Source: Oncomelania hupensis
Taxonomy: Eukaryota > Mollusca > Gastropoda > Littorinimorpha > Pomatiopsidae
Direction: 5' to 3'
NCBI GenBank assembly: GCA_036898135.1
Contig: CM072517.1
Coordinates: 67,737,604-67,801,603, forward strand
DNA: 64,000 bases
The notes beneath the pieces are model-generated. The model saw only the letters and a program-made list of their open reading frames with translations, made no database searches and had not been told where the DNA came from. Positions 29,018 through 39,410 of this stretch are shown here, in pieces. The position numbers were made by a program, and so were the translations under genes. Each line of letters starts with the position of its first letter. The stretch's first letter is position 1.

Positions 29018-31235
29018 GCTTCCTATCCTATCCTATCCTGTCCCATAACCCGAAGGTCGTAGGGGCACCACAGATGATCGTTTAACCAGCATACTCCATC
29101 TTTCTCTGTCCTCAGCAGCCCTGATGGCTTCGCTCAGTGTCAAACCAGTCCATTCTCGAATGTTGTCCTCCCACCTCTTTTTCGGTCTCCCTTTTCTTCT
29201 ACCTCCTTGCACTGTGCCTTGCAGAATAGTCTTTGCAAGGCCTGATGATCTGGTGATGTGGCCATACCACCGAAGTTTCCGTTTCTTCACCACTGTTAGC
29301 AGGTCATCATGTTGTCCAATAGCTTGTGTGATGGTCTGTCGGACTTCGTCGTTGGTGATGTGTTGGGTATAGGAAATGCCCAGAAGTCTTCTGTAGCACC
29401 TCATCTCCATGCTTTGTATTCTTCGTTGGAGATCTGCTGTGAGGGTCCATGCTTCGCAAGCATATAGGAAGATGGAGATGACAAGGGAGCGCAGCAGTCT
29501 TACTTTGGAATGTAGACTGATGGTCCTGTCTTTCCAAATGGGCTTCAACCTTGTCAGGGCAGCAGTTGTTTGTGCGATCCTGGAGAGGACTTCCTGTCGG
29601 GACCCATTGTCTGATACAATGGCTCCTAAATATTTGAAGCTATGCACTGTGTCGAGGGATTGGCCTTGGACTTTGATGTCCGTATTGATGCCATTGGTGT
29701 TGTTGGTCATCATTTTGGTCTTCTCTGCACTTATTTCCATTCCATAGGCTTTGGAGGTGGTGTCAAGCCTCTGTACCAGCTGTTCAAGTTCTTGTTCCTC
29801 TCCAGCCAATCCATCAATGTCATCTGCAAAACGAAGATTGGAGATTGCTCTACCCCCTATGCTGACTGTGCCTTCATGGTCTGCAAGAGCATCCGACATG
29901 ATGCGCTCTAGGAAGATGTTGAAGAGTGTTGGAGAGAGTAGGCATCCTTGACGCACACCGATTGTTGTTCTGAACCAATTCCCGATGGCTCTGTTGTGGA
30001 GGACTGCACTGGTAGCCTTGTCATACAGGCTTTTGATGACTTCAATAATTTTTGGGCTGATGTTGTACACTTTCATTGTTGCCCATAGAGCTGCATGCCA
30101 GACTCGGTCAAACGCCTTCTTGAAGTCTATGAACACATGATATAGATGTTGTTGGTGCTGTAGGTATTTCTCACAGATTATTCTGAGGTTGAAAATCTGC
30201 TCAGTGGTACTTCGCCCTGCCCTGAAACCTGCTTGTTCTTCAGCTATGATTTGTTCAGCTTGGGGTTTCAACCTGTTGAGTATTATTTTCAGGAGGACCT
30301 TGCTGGGATGGCTGATGAGGCTGATGGTGCGGTAATTTTCACACTCCTGAAGGTTACCTTTTTTGGGAAGAGTGATGACAAGCGACTGGGTCCATGGTAT
30401 AGGCCACTCCCCACTCTGCCAGATCTTGTTACAGATAATGGTGAGGGCATCAATCATCGCTTCTCCTCCTGCTTGTAGCAGTTCCGCGGGTATGTTGTCC
30501 ACTCCTGCTGACTTCCCTTTCTTTAGCGCTTGCACTGCTGCCTCAACTTCTTCCCGGAGAATTGGGAGGATTTCTTCTTCTTCTCTGTTCTCTGGACATG
30601 CTAGAACTGATGGGTCTCCATTTGGTGTATGGTTGTAAAGGTCAGAGCAGTACTCTGTCCATCTGTCCAAGACTTCTTGTTCTTCTGTAAGGCATATGCC
30701 AGACTTGCTTTGGATAGTGGAGACTTTGGGCTGTTTGACACTTGTCAGTCGCTTCACAGTCTGGTAGGCCTTCTTGCTGTTGTTCTTGTTCAGACTGTTC
30801 TCTATTTCCTGGCATTGATCTTCTATCCAGTTCTTCTTTGCTGTGAGCATGCCTTTTCGGATGTCATTGTTGATTTTTCGGTAGACATCAGCTCCCTGTG
30901 AGGTGTTCTTTTTCTTTTTCATCTCTCTTCGTTTAAGATCCAAAAGTTCAGGTGTGATCCACAGCTTCTTCTTTGGTCGGTGCTTGCCAAGGATCTCAGT
31001 GGCGGCATCTGTCACAGCTGAGTTGAAGGTGGTGGTCATGGTGTTGACATCTACTTCACCAGCCCCCAAAATGAGCAGTGGTGCAAATTTCCCTCCAATT
31101 GTGGCCTGAAATAGTTCTGCCACCTCCGGGTCTTGCAGTTTGTCCAGGTCGAACTTCAGTCTAGTGCACTTTGCTGTATTTATTCTCTTCAAGTGGAGCC
31201 GGAAAGACATCATGGGAGCTTGATCCGTCTATATA
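29018..31235 (-). mobile_element. RTE (BovB-type) LINE, 5'-truncated
   Basis: The most complete RTE copy in the window. The 3' end on the - strand is a short array of ATAGG pentamers (29018-29042). The 5' end stops just before the RT N-terminal extension, so the apurinic-type endonuclease is missing and the copy cannot move on its own. Such 5' truncation is usual for target-primed reverse transcription. It lies antisense in the large FOXRED2-like intron. Confidence 0.9.
29033..31213 (-). CDS. RTE reverse transcriptase ORF, intact 726 codons
   Basis: The open frame runs without stops from MMSFRLHLKRIN to GYGTG. RT motifs in order: GVDNIPAELL (about residue 235), LPKKGNLQECENYR and AGFRAGRST (fingers), FIDFKKAFDRVWH with the motif A Asp (about 365), GVRQGCLLSPTLFNIF (motif B), FADDIDG with the catalytic Asp pair (about 470), and KYLGAIVSD. 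The C-terminal domain has YACEAWTLT, RCYRRLLGISYTQH, KKRKLRWYGH and GRPKKRW. The family protein normally carries an N-terminal endonuclease, absent here. The lack of stops suggests a recent insertion. Confidence 0.85.
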   Translation of the reverse strand: MMSFRLHLKRINTAKCTRLKFDLDKLQDPEVAELFQATIGGKFAPLLILGAGEVDVNTMTTTFNSAVTDAATEILGKHRPKKKLWITPELLDLKRREMKKKKNTSQGADVYRKINNDIRKGMLTAKKNWIEDQCQEIENSLNKNNSKKAYQTVKRLTSVKQPKVSTIQSKSGICLTEEQEVLDRWTEYCSDLYNHTPNGDPSVLACPENREEEEILPILREEVEAAVQALKKGKSAGVDNIPAELLQAGGEAMIDALTIICNKIWQSGEWPIPWTQSLVITLPKKGNLQECENYRTISLISHPSKVLLKIILNRLKPQAEQIIAEEQAGFRAGRSTTEQIFNLRIICEKYLQHQQHLYHVFIDFKKAFDRVWHAALWATMKVYNISPKIIEVIKSLYDKATSAVLHNRAIGNWFRTTIGVRQGCLLSPTLFNIFLERIMSDALADHEGTVSIGGRAISNLRFADDIDGLAGEEQELEQLVQRLDTTSKAYGMEISAEKTKMMTNNTNGINTDIKVQGQSLDTVHSFKYLGAIVSDNGSRQEVLSRIAQTTAALTRLKPIWKDRTISLHSKVRLLRSLVISIFLYACEAWTLTADLQRRIQSMEMRCYRRLLGISYTQHITNDEVRQTITQAIGQHDDLLTVVKKRKLRWYGHITRSSGLAKTILQGTVQGGRRKGRPKKRWEDNIREWTGLTLSEAIRAAEDRERWSMLVKRSSVVPLRPSGYGTG

Positions 31236-31394
31236 TAGGTCCCAATGGCTAATATAATAATAGTAATCATGTGCGGAGGGAGGAGGGGGGGGATAGGGAG
31301 GGAAAGGAGGGTGGGACTATGTGTATTAAAATGCCTTAATTTGCTTAAGGAATATGTTTGTTTCAAATTATTTTTTTTATTAATTATTTTGTTT

Positions 31395-31450
31395 GTTCTG
31401 CACTGTTTATTAAGGACTAGATTAAGACAGGTCCAAAGGACCTAAAGCTA
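31395..31450 (+). mobile_element. LINE 3'-tail stem-loop
   Basis: Contains the hairpin AGGTCC-AAA-GGACCT followed by AAAGCTATTATCC. It matches the tail pattern at 40795-40858 and 61247-61310. Confidence 0.5.
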
Positions 31451-31774
31451 TTATCCTATTAAACATTTCGACTTCGACTTCCCAAAAATATCGATATTTC
31501 CACATAATATACGTTATCATTCACGCGAGCCCGGATATCTAATAAAAGTAGAGTCCACAAATATCCACAACTGTTTTTTATCCCGCCCAAAAAATAATGT
31601 GGAAACACAAAAGATGATAATAATTGGCCCATACCTTTATTTCTTTATTCATCTAAAATAATAATTAAAAAAAAACAAGCAATAAACTTATTTTAAAATC
31701 AAAGGGGTAGATCTAAAATGCATTTGAAAGTGGTGTTTTTGGTTTTTTTTGGGGGGAATGTGGTCCACATTAGG

Positions 31775-31990
31775 GGACGTTCAGTGACCACCCCTCCTGG
31801 ATATTACAATACTGAGCGACCAGGGATGGGGAAAGGACCTAGTGCGTGCTGGGTGTATTTGTGTAGCCGGCACGCACCCGTTTAGGACGTGAGAGTCAGG
31901 ATCTTTAAAGTCCATGCGATGGAATGCACAGAAGGCACCTCGGTTTATACTCTCATCAGAAGAACTAGGAGCGCAGGGTCCCGGGTGTAA
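31775..31990 (-). mobile_element. SINE family A, diverged copy
   Basis: Read on the - strand it shares TATAAACCGAGGT, ACTTTAAAGATCCTGAC, TCCTAAACGGGTG, CACTAGGTCC and the CCCCATCCCTGG core with the near-identical copies at 38716 and 63413. Substitutions and truncations at both ends mark it as old. Confidence 0.7.
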
Positions 31991-32039
31991 TTTTTATGTG
32001 TTTTTTTAAATTTAATATTTTTATTTAATATTTGGTATT

Positions 32040-32150
32040 ACATTAATCCAGGCCGTCAACGGGGTTTGAACCACTGCCTTGTACAGGTTGCAAAGTTATC
32101 GCCTGAAATGTGAATACACTGCACACACCACTGAGCCAACGGCGCTCCCC
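32040..32150 (-). mobile_element. tRNA-like SINE head or tRNA pseudogene
   Basis: On the - strand: GAGCGCCGTTGGCTCAGTGG (A-box region) and, after a long variable part, GTGGTTCAAACCCCG (B box). The spacing and a long insert resemble a class II tRNA-derived SINE head. It does not fold as a clean tRNA, so I do not call a functional gene. Confidence 0.5.
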
Positions 32151-32301
32151 AACCATTAAAACACATTTTTCTTAGTAACTTAAATATAACAATAAAAGTT
32201 TCTTCATATATTGACCACTGTCCACTAATTTGGACCACTGGTCCATTTATGTGGATTGAGGTGGTCCATATAACTGGAACGTGACTCTATAAAATCTCCA
32301 A

Positions 32302-32496
32302 AGTGGGGCCGGGTAGCTCAGTTGGTAGGAGCGTCTTGCTAGTAACCGAAAGGTCGTTGGTTCGAATCCCGGATTGGTCAACGTGTGATCATATTATTTT
32401 CCCCTTTACCAGCAACTGGCCCGCTGGTGTCAGTATAAATCGGTCCAGTAGTCACCTATATGCGAAAGTGTCGTGTGACTATAATCTACAAACAAC
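32302..32496 (+). mobile_element. SINE family B, with 11-bp TSD
   Basis: tRNA-like head GGCCGGGTAGCTCAGTTGGT with B box GGTTCGAATCC, then a 120-bp body ending ATAATCTACAAACAAC. It is flanked by the direct repeat AAAATCTCCAA (32291-32301 and 32497-32507). Two more copies lie at 49410-49597 (-) and 59087-59288 (+). Confidence 0.92.
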
Positions 32497-32507
32497 AAAA
32501 TCTCCAA

Positions 32508-33253
<746 letters not shown>

Positions 33254-33287
33254 GCTTCATTCGAACATAAGCAATTGAAATGTTTAT

Positions 33288-33412
33288 AGAAGCTGACTAA
33301 AAGTTGGAAAACTTTAAGTCGACGACTCTTGCCTTGTTATTGAGTGAACAGGCTGCATGGACACCAATTCGAGTTACACAGACTCAAGCATCGGGGCTGA
33401 ATCAACCTTTTT
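33288..33412 (+). repeat. Dispersed LTR-like repeat (family Y), partial copy
   Basis: Shares AAAGTTGGAAAACT, CGACTCTTGCCTTG, CAGGCTGCATGGA and AGCATCGGGGCTGAATCAAC with the copies at 22586 and 54555. Only the 3' half is present. Confidence 0.6.
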
Positions 33413-33510
33413 CTTCGTCTTGACATTGAGGGCTCACGATCAAATCGTCGTGTAACAGATTTCCATGCGTATGCTGCTTAAAACCATAGACACCTACCTT
33501 TGATTTCCAG

Positions 33511-33676
33511 CTCTTGCTCTGTGGCGTCTGATGGAATGGCGTTACGAGAAAGTGCCGTGGCCCTGTCAATGGGTTCGAACCTCTGACCTGCTGAAACACA
33601 TCCTAAAGAGGATCAACGAAGCCTCGGGACTCTACCACATGATCTTTATGCTGGCTGACGTCATCATCATTCCCCA
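33511..33676 (+). CDS. FOXRED2: FOXRED2-like oxidoreductase, internal exon b
   Basis: Follows the acceptor TTTGATTTCCAG and ends at the donor CCCCA/GTAAGT. Starting with two bases (phase 1 entry) it reads LALWRLMEWRYEKVPWP and then RINEASGLYHMIFMLADVII, without stops. The RINEASGLYHM segment is a hallmark of the C-terminal domain of FOXRED2. It joins exon a across a 10.2-kb intron through a split Ala codon and leaves phase 2 for exon c. Being uninterrupted and phase-consistent, the gene appears functional here. Confidence 0.7.
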
Positions 33677-33774
33677 GTAAGTTTTTGCAGTTATTGCCAA
33701 TTGGATAAATGAGCCTTCCACATCGTCGTCCACAGGACAAAGCGATTTATACATAGCCTTGTTGTAGATAATAT

Positions 33775-33775
<1 letters not shown>

Positions 33776-33810
<35 letters not shown>

Positions 33811-33870
33811 GTGATGATCGATATTGATGACAACGACGATAATGATGATCATTATCATCATCATCATGAT
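33776..33870. repeat. (GAT)n microsatellite
   Basis: About 30 bp of pure GATGAT plus degenerate units to 33870. Confidence 0.85.
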
Positions 33871-33947
33871 CACTAACACTTTGTCACAATATTCTCTTGC
33901 CCGTTCATGTGTTTTTTTCTTATTCATTGGTATGTGAATGCGTGAAG

Positions 33948-34714
33948 CCCTAGCTTAACTGGGCGAGACAAACCGAACCTTGTCTCGGCGAACCAAAGGT
34001 CAAAAATGCGGTTTTATTCTTAATTGGGTCTTCCCGAGACCAGCCGAGACGAGACAGGATATCGGGCGTCACGGCGAGCTCTGTCGTTTCTGAACTGGGT
34101 CTATTTTTAGCTGCGTCGAAACTGACATACCTGACAAAGTTACGTTAGCAACAATGGCGGCCTTCGATCGTGAATTTAAAACTGCAGAAGATTTTGGCGT
34201 TGATCTAGCGCTGTATGTCCTAAGCGAGAACGAAGGGGCAGCAGAAAGAGAAAGAAAGCAAAAGGCAACACTTCCCTATGTGTTGCAAAGGCACCAGCAA
34301 GGTGCATTTCATGCACTGGTGCAAGAGTTGGCTGAACAGCTCAGTGGCTATTCAATGATTTATTATTTTTACTGATTCAGTATTTTCACTGTTCTCCAGT
34401 CTAAATTAAGTTTGGATTTGGTGCACCTACTTATTTTAAGTGTTGTAGTATTTCTTTAGATCAGTTGTCATTGACATTGATAGATTTTTCAGCAAATCAA
34501 AATAGTGTCTCGGGCAGGTTTGCTGCGCACGAACGGCAAGACAAAAGGCCGGCCCGCGACACGGCGAGACACGTCTCAAAGTTCTCGCCGATCCTGTCTC
34601 GGATTGCTCGCCGAGCCTAGTTAAGGGCAAGGATGGTTCGGGTGTCTCGCCGAGACTGGCTCGGGTGTCTCGCCGAGACAAGGTTCGGGTTTGTCTCGGC
34701 CAGTTAAGCTAGGG
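33948..34714. mobile_element. Harbinger-like deletion derivative, 767 bp
   Basis: The ends are inverted repeats: left CCCTAGCTTAACTGGGCGAG and right (reverse complement) CCCTAGCTTAACTGGCCGAG. They continue as ACAAACC.GAACCTTGTCTCG with extra GTCTCGGCGAG repeats on the right. No clear target duplication is visible. It lies in the intron between exons b and c of the FOXRED2-like gene. The retained coding piece (34154-34375) points to the PIF/Harbinger superfamily. Confidence 0.75.
34154..34375 (+). pseudogene. Harbinger transposase N-terminal fragment
   Basis: The 73-codon frame starts MAAFDREFKTAEDFGVDLAL and contains QRHQQGAFHALVQEL, like the region just before the catalytic domain of PIF/Harbinger transposases (a G-A-[FY]-x-x-L-[VL]-Q-E-L pattern). 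The frame then diverges and stops (SGYSMIYYFY). The DDE domain is missing, so it is a relic that would need a transposase in trans. Confidence 0.55.
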
Positions 34715-34781
34715 GATTCGAAGTGCGCTTTGAACCGAGTCTTTTTGAGACGAAGCGAAACATAAATACCCTTATAATTTA

Positions 34782-34819
34782 TAATTTATTAATTAATTAA
34801 TTAATTAATTAATTAATTA

Positions 34820-34885
<66 letters not shown>
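34782..34885. repeat. (TTAA)n and (TTA)n microsatellite
   Basis: About nine TTAA-type units followed by about 65 bp of TTA repeats. A further ATC/GTC-rich block follows at 34955-35053. Confidence 0.95.
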
Positions 34886-35086
34886 TTCATACTCCATTTC
34901 TGTTGTACTATAAAGACTTAGTCATTTGACTGACCCTCCTCCTCCTCCTCATTATCAACATCATCATCGTCATCATCATCAAGATCATTATCGTCGTCGT
35001 CGTCGTCGTCATCATCATCAACATCATTAACGTCGTCGTCGTCATCATCATCGCCCATATCAACTACAACATGTTCTATTCACCAG

Positions 35087-35245
35087 ACCCTATAAGACAC
35101 CAGATAGCGTGTTGTACTGTGAGGAAGTGCCGACCCATCTTGTGACCGACCTTGACCGCCACATCGGTCACCATGGCAGCCGCCTCATCCTGGTCGTCAT
35201 GGAATCCTGCCTGAAATTCTGGGACGTTGGACAAGACGTCTTCAT
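35087..35245 (+). CDS. FOXRED2: FOXRED2-like oxidoreductase, internal exon c
   Basis: Follows the acceptor GTTCTATTCACCAG. With phase 2 entry (CA+A gives Gln) it reads PYKTPDSVLYCEEVPTHLV and then GSRLILVVMESC...VGQDVF. This aligns with the C-terminal FOXRED2 stretch that ends in a K-D-V-F-like motif. The likely donor is TTCAT/GTACGC, leaving phase 2; this site is weaker than the others. The next exon, expected to encode an N-F-L-H-P-x-x-Y-Y-Y-like segment, was not found downstream. A 22-bp minisatellite begins about 25 bp after the donor. Confidence 0.6.
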
Positions 35246-35267
35246 GTACGCGTTTGCTTTTTTTTCT

Positions 35268-36112
35268 CCATTGTTTGTCAATGTGTTTCCCAATGTTTGT
35301 CAATGTGTTTCCCAATGTTTGTCAATGTGTTTCCCAATGTTTGTCAATGTGTTTCCCGATGTTTGTCAATGTGTTTCCCAATGTTTGTCAATGTGTTTCC
35401 CAATGTTTGTCAATGTGTTTCCCAATGTTTGTCAATGTGTTTCCCAATGTTTGTCAATGTGTTTCCCGATGTTTGTCAATGTGTTTCCCAATGTTTGTCA
35501 ATGTGTTTCCCGATGTTTGTCAATGTGTTTCCCGATGTTTGTCAATGTGTTTCCCAATGTTTTTCAATGTGTTTCCCGATGTTTGTCAATGTGTTTCCCA
35601 ATGTTTGTCAATGTATTTCCCGATGTTTGTCAATGTGTTTCCCAATGTTTGTCAATGTGTTTCCCGATGTTTGTCAATGTGTTTCCCAATGTTTGTCAAT
35701 GTGTTTTCCAATGTTTGTCAATGTGTTTTCCAATGTTTGTCAATGTGTTTTCCAATGTTTGTCAATGTGTTTACCAATGTTTGTAAATGTGTTTCCCAAT
35801 GTTTGTCAATGTGTTTTCCAATGTTTGTCAATGTGTTTCCCAATGTTTGTCAATGTGTTTCCCGATGTTTGTCAATGTGTTTCCCAATGTTTGTCAATGT
35901 GTTTCCCGATGTTTGTCAATGTGTTTCCCAATGTTTGTCAATGTGTTTCCCGATGTTTGTCAATGTGTTTCCCAATGTTTGTCAATGTGTTTCCCGATGT
36001 TTGTCAATGTGTTTCCCAATGTTTGTCAATGTGTTTCCCGATGTTTGTCAATGTGTTTCCCGATGTTTGTCAGTGTGTTTCCCAATGTTTGTCAATGTGT
36101 TTCCCGATGTTT
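35268..36112. repeat. 22-bp minisatellite, about 38 copies
   Basis: Unit AATGTTTGTCAATGTGTTTC plus CC, repeated with few substitutions (mainly CCCAA versus CCCGA, and TTTTCCAA in the middle). Since 22 is not a multiple of 3 and the unit has no stop in any + frame, all three + frames are open for hundreds of codons. These frames are by-products, not genes. It lies in the intron after FOXRED2-like exon c. Confidence 0.97.
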
Positions 36113-36364
36113 GCTGACTCGCAAGCATGCATCAATTTAAGTCTAATCTATGCAATCACCCCAACACAAAAACATTCCAATTTTTTTGCAGATCTGGGCA
36201 AGATAAATTCTAATTAGTTCAAAAATGACGTTCTTATAATGTCTATCATCCTGTCCACGAAAACGAGGTAAGCTAAACGTTAACGTTGCTAATTAGTCGG
36301 AACCTATCCAATCTCAACTTTATCAATTATGATGGTGTATCCCTACGAGAGCTAGAAACTCATT

Positions 36365-36980
36365 AATGATTGTGTGACAGGATTTCAATGTCAAGGTCAC
36401 AGGGTAAAATAAACTATTATTTAAAATTTTGCCTATTGTTCTCTCCACAAACGTCACTTTTATCCAATGCACTGGTGTTGTTTTCATACATGAAAAACAT
36501 AAATGACAAACGCCCACCATGCAAGTTTGGTCAACCTTACTTCAAGGTCAAGGTCATCAGGGTTGTCCAAAATCGGTTCATACGGGTACTTTGAAGTGAT
36601 CTTGGCCCAAACTTATGAGTGATACAAAGTCCAAACATTTTGTACGTAAAGACAATATATTGATTAGTTATAAATGTGACATTTTAAGTCGATCTTGAAG
36701 GTCAAGGTCATCTAGACCTTACAAAAAAGTTCAAAAAGGTGTTGTAGTTCATTGGAATGGCTACATATTAGACTCTCATTATGCACCAACATTGGTTAAT
36801 GTGGTCGTACATGAGCATCAAAAATTATTTGAATGTCAAGGTCATTTCAAGGTAAATGTTAATTCAAAGTCAATTATACCTTTTGACAGTGTACACATAT
36901 TGTTTGTTGTTATTTAAAAAATATATATAATTCCTGAGTGTTTGAGATCATGTAGATTGTAGACGTCATCTCAAGGTCTA
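36365..36980 (+). repeat. Dispersed repeat with AGGTCA half-sites (family Z)
   Basis: Contains many TCAAGGTCA words (for example near 36394, 36543, 36701, 36837 and 36851) in a degenerate array. Part of it (TTGGTCAACCTTACTTCAAG through GTACTTTGAAGTGATCTTGG) aligns with 61327-61400. A related piece lies at 60140-60300. No ORF. Confidence 0.6.
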
Positions 36981-37373
36981 AGTCAGTACTGTATTATTAT
37001 TATCATCTGAATGGAGACATTCGTTTCTTTTTATTTTTATAAACAGGTAAGCTCCTCCCCCGCACTGGGTATTTTTATTTGCACGTGTATGCAGAATATT
37101 GGGAATCCTTTGAGAGTAGTGCGAGAGTCACATGTGCTTTGCCCTTCTCATTTTGCATTCATATTAAATTGCATGAACAGAAAAATAATCAGTGGTATTT
37201 ATTGCAAGCTTGTTTTATTACAATCAAATACCAAACGCAATAATTACAGTCAAGCAGCAGAGAAAATGACTAGAAGTAAACACACACAACAGCACTCATA
37301 GCGTATATGTCATTACCTGGGAAAATATATTTCTAGACACTAGCACGCGTAAAAAAAAAAAAACGACCTCCCA
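36981..37373. other. Stretch without recognised gene
   Basis: A frame at 37011-37301 has no domain. No continuation exon of the FOXRED2-like gene was recognised. Confidence 0.4.
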
Positions 37374-37415
37374 GCAAAGAACGTACAGCTTCACGTGAAG
37401 CTGTACGTTCTTTGC
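37374..37415. repeat. Perfect 42-bp palindrome
   Basis: GCAAAGAACGTACAGCTTCA plus C is followed with no spacer by its exact reverse complement. Directly after it come CCGAGTTACGGGATAGGATA, the 3' terminus of the RTE LINE. It is probably an RTE insertion relic that carried an inverted duplication. Confidence 0.9.
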
Positions 37416-38269
37416 TCCGAGTTACGGGATAGGATAGTATATGATAGCACACATTACCGAAAAGTAAGCACTTTCAACAAGTTTCTATTTATTTTAACTT
37501 ATTTATTCTCCAAAACATGCATGCAGAAAATATATTTTTAATTTTGAAAGGCTAAATGAGGATAGAAATATTAGAAAAAAATGTTACAAAATAAAAAAAA
37601 GAATTATTAGTTCTTTATGTCACATGTATAAAGTGATACTCTTTGGATTTCTATTTCTTTCGCAATAATATTTGATATTTTAGAAAAATGGAAAAAGAAA
37701 GTGGAAAGGCGGGGAGAAGGAAGAGAGAGGGGGAAGGAGGAGAGAAGAGAGAGAGAGAACGAGAGAGGAAGAGATTGAGTTAGAAAGAGAGCGCACCATG
37801 GGTCATTTTCATTTAACAAAGCAAAAGGAACACATGGAATGATAGTCCACTATATATTTGAACTACAAGCACATGTTTATTAAAATCAGCTCAGCCAATG
37901 TTTAGATATAGCGCAAAACGTGATTAGAAAATGGTGAAGTATAATGACTCTGACCGGTGAGAAAGACAAATATCAATGATCTAACCTAACATGCTTAGCA
38001 GAAGTTATAGTATCCACAAAGCAAAGAAGCAACGGACCGACCAACTGACCGACAATCGGACTACTACTTGAAGGATGACTCATGATTTGAAGAACTTGCA
38101 TTCCAAAACTCCACAGAATCGCTTCAGCCGTTTTGGATCGCGCATAATCCGCTGACAAGGATCCCACTCTAAATACACCAACCTCCCACGAGGATCATAC
38201 ATCGAATTCTAAAGAGGATCACACATCACAAAACAATGAGGATTACATTATTTGGAAACACTACTGGGC
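37416..38269. other. Stretch without recognised gene
   Basis: AT-rich with a GA-rich patch at 37680-37765. Nothing coding was recognised. Confidence 0.4.
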
Positions 38270-39410
38270 TTCACACACTACGTAGGATCGCACACTACTG
38301 AGGATCACACACTACTGTGGATCACACACTACTGAGGATCACACACTACTGTGGATCACACACTACTGAGGATCACACATCACAGAGGATCACACACTAT
38401 TGAGGATCATACATCACAGAGGATCACACATTATTGAGGATCACACACTACTGAGGATCGCACACTACTGAGGATCACAAACTACTGAGGATCACATAAT
38501 ACAGAGGATCACACACTACTGAGGATCACACATCACAGAGGATCACACACTATTGAGGATCATACATCACAGAGGATCACACACTACTGAGGATCGCACA
38601 CTACTGAGGATCACACACTACAGAGGATCACACACTACTGAGGATCGCACAATACAGAGGATCACACAATACTGAGAATCACACACTACTGAGGATCACA
38701 CACTACAGAGGATCACATACTAATGGTAGTGCTTCGGCTTGCGGATCTGAAGGTCCCGGGTTCGAGCCCTGGCCGGGCCATTGTGTTGTGTCCCTGGGAA
38801 AGACACTTTACTCCTGTTTTCCTACTCCTTCGGATGAGAGTATAAACCGAGGTCTAGTCTGTGTCGCATACATTCCAACATAACGGACTTTAAAGATCCT
38901 GACGCTCATGTCCTAGACGGGTGAGTGCCGGTGACAAGAACACACCCAGCATGCACCTAGGTCCTTCTCCCCCATCCCTGGCTGCCCAGGATTGTGCTCA
39001 GTTGTCCGGGCGTCAGACCATGCGCCCAAAGGCTGCGGGTGGGCGTCTCGGGCGTCTTGAGTTAGATCCTGTATCGGCCAGCGCCTTGAGCAGCTCTTGA
39101 GCTGGAAAAGCGCTATATAAGAACGATTAAAAAAAATAATACAGAGGACCACACACTATTGAGGATCACATACTACAGAGGATCACACGCTACAGAGGAT
39201 CACACTTCTGAGGATCACACACTACTGAGGATTGCACACTACTACTGAGGATCACACACTACTGTCTGAGAATCACACACTAGTGAGGATTATACACTAT
39301 TGTGGAGCACACTCTATTGAGGAGCACACACTACAGAGGAGCACACACTACAGAGGATCACACGCTACTGTCACACACTACCCAGGATCACACACCAACC
39401 GATCGACATT
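38270..39410. repeat. GAGGATCACACACTACT minisatellite, SINE-interrupted
   Basis: Tandem 17-18-bp units (GAGGATCACACACTACT with ACAGAG, ATTGAG and CATCACAG variants) from about 38270 to 38715 and again from about 39141 to 39400. A SINE A copy splits the array. Variants occur in a higher-order pattern (for example ACTACTGAG, ATCACAGAG, ATTGAG). Confidence 0.93.
38716..39128 (+). mobile_element. SINE family A, young copy
   Basis: Differs from 63413-63832 at only a few positions over about 410 bp but lacks the first about 14 bp of the head. tRNA-like promoter with B box GGTTCGAGCCC; the body has CGGATGAGAGTATAAACCGA; the 3' end is CAGCGCCTTGAGCAGCTC...GCGCTATATAAGAACG plus an A-rich tail, like the L2-type LINE end. 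The near identity of two copies implies recent activity. Confidence 0.92.

Noticed and set aside
32306..32380. Functional tRNA gene at the SINE B head
   Set aside because: The anticodon stem pairs poorly, the sequence continues into a SINE body, and three copies have target-site duplications.
35109..36217. Three long Cys/Phe-rich frames as repeat-protein genes
   Set aside because: They arise from a 22-bp minisatellite without stops. Only the first 137 bases of the first frame (to 35245) belong to a real exon (FOXRED2-like).
37973..38167. - strand frame as an extra exon of the CREP-like gene
   Set aside because: No C1q, Ig or lectin features; the C1q exon already ends with a stop at 40244.
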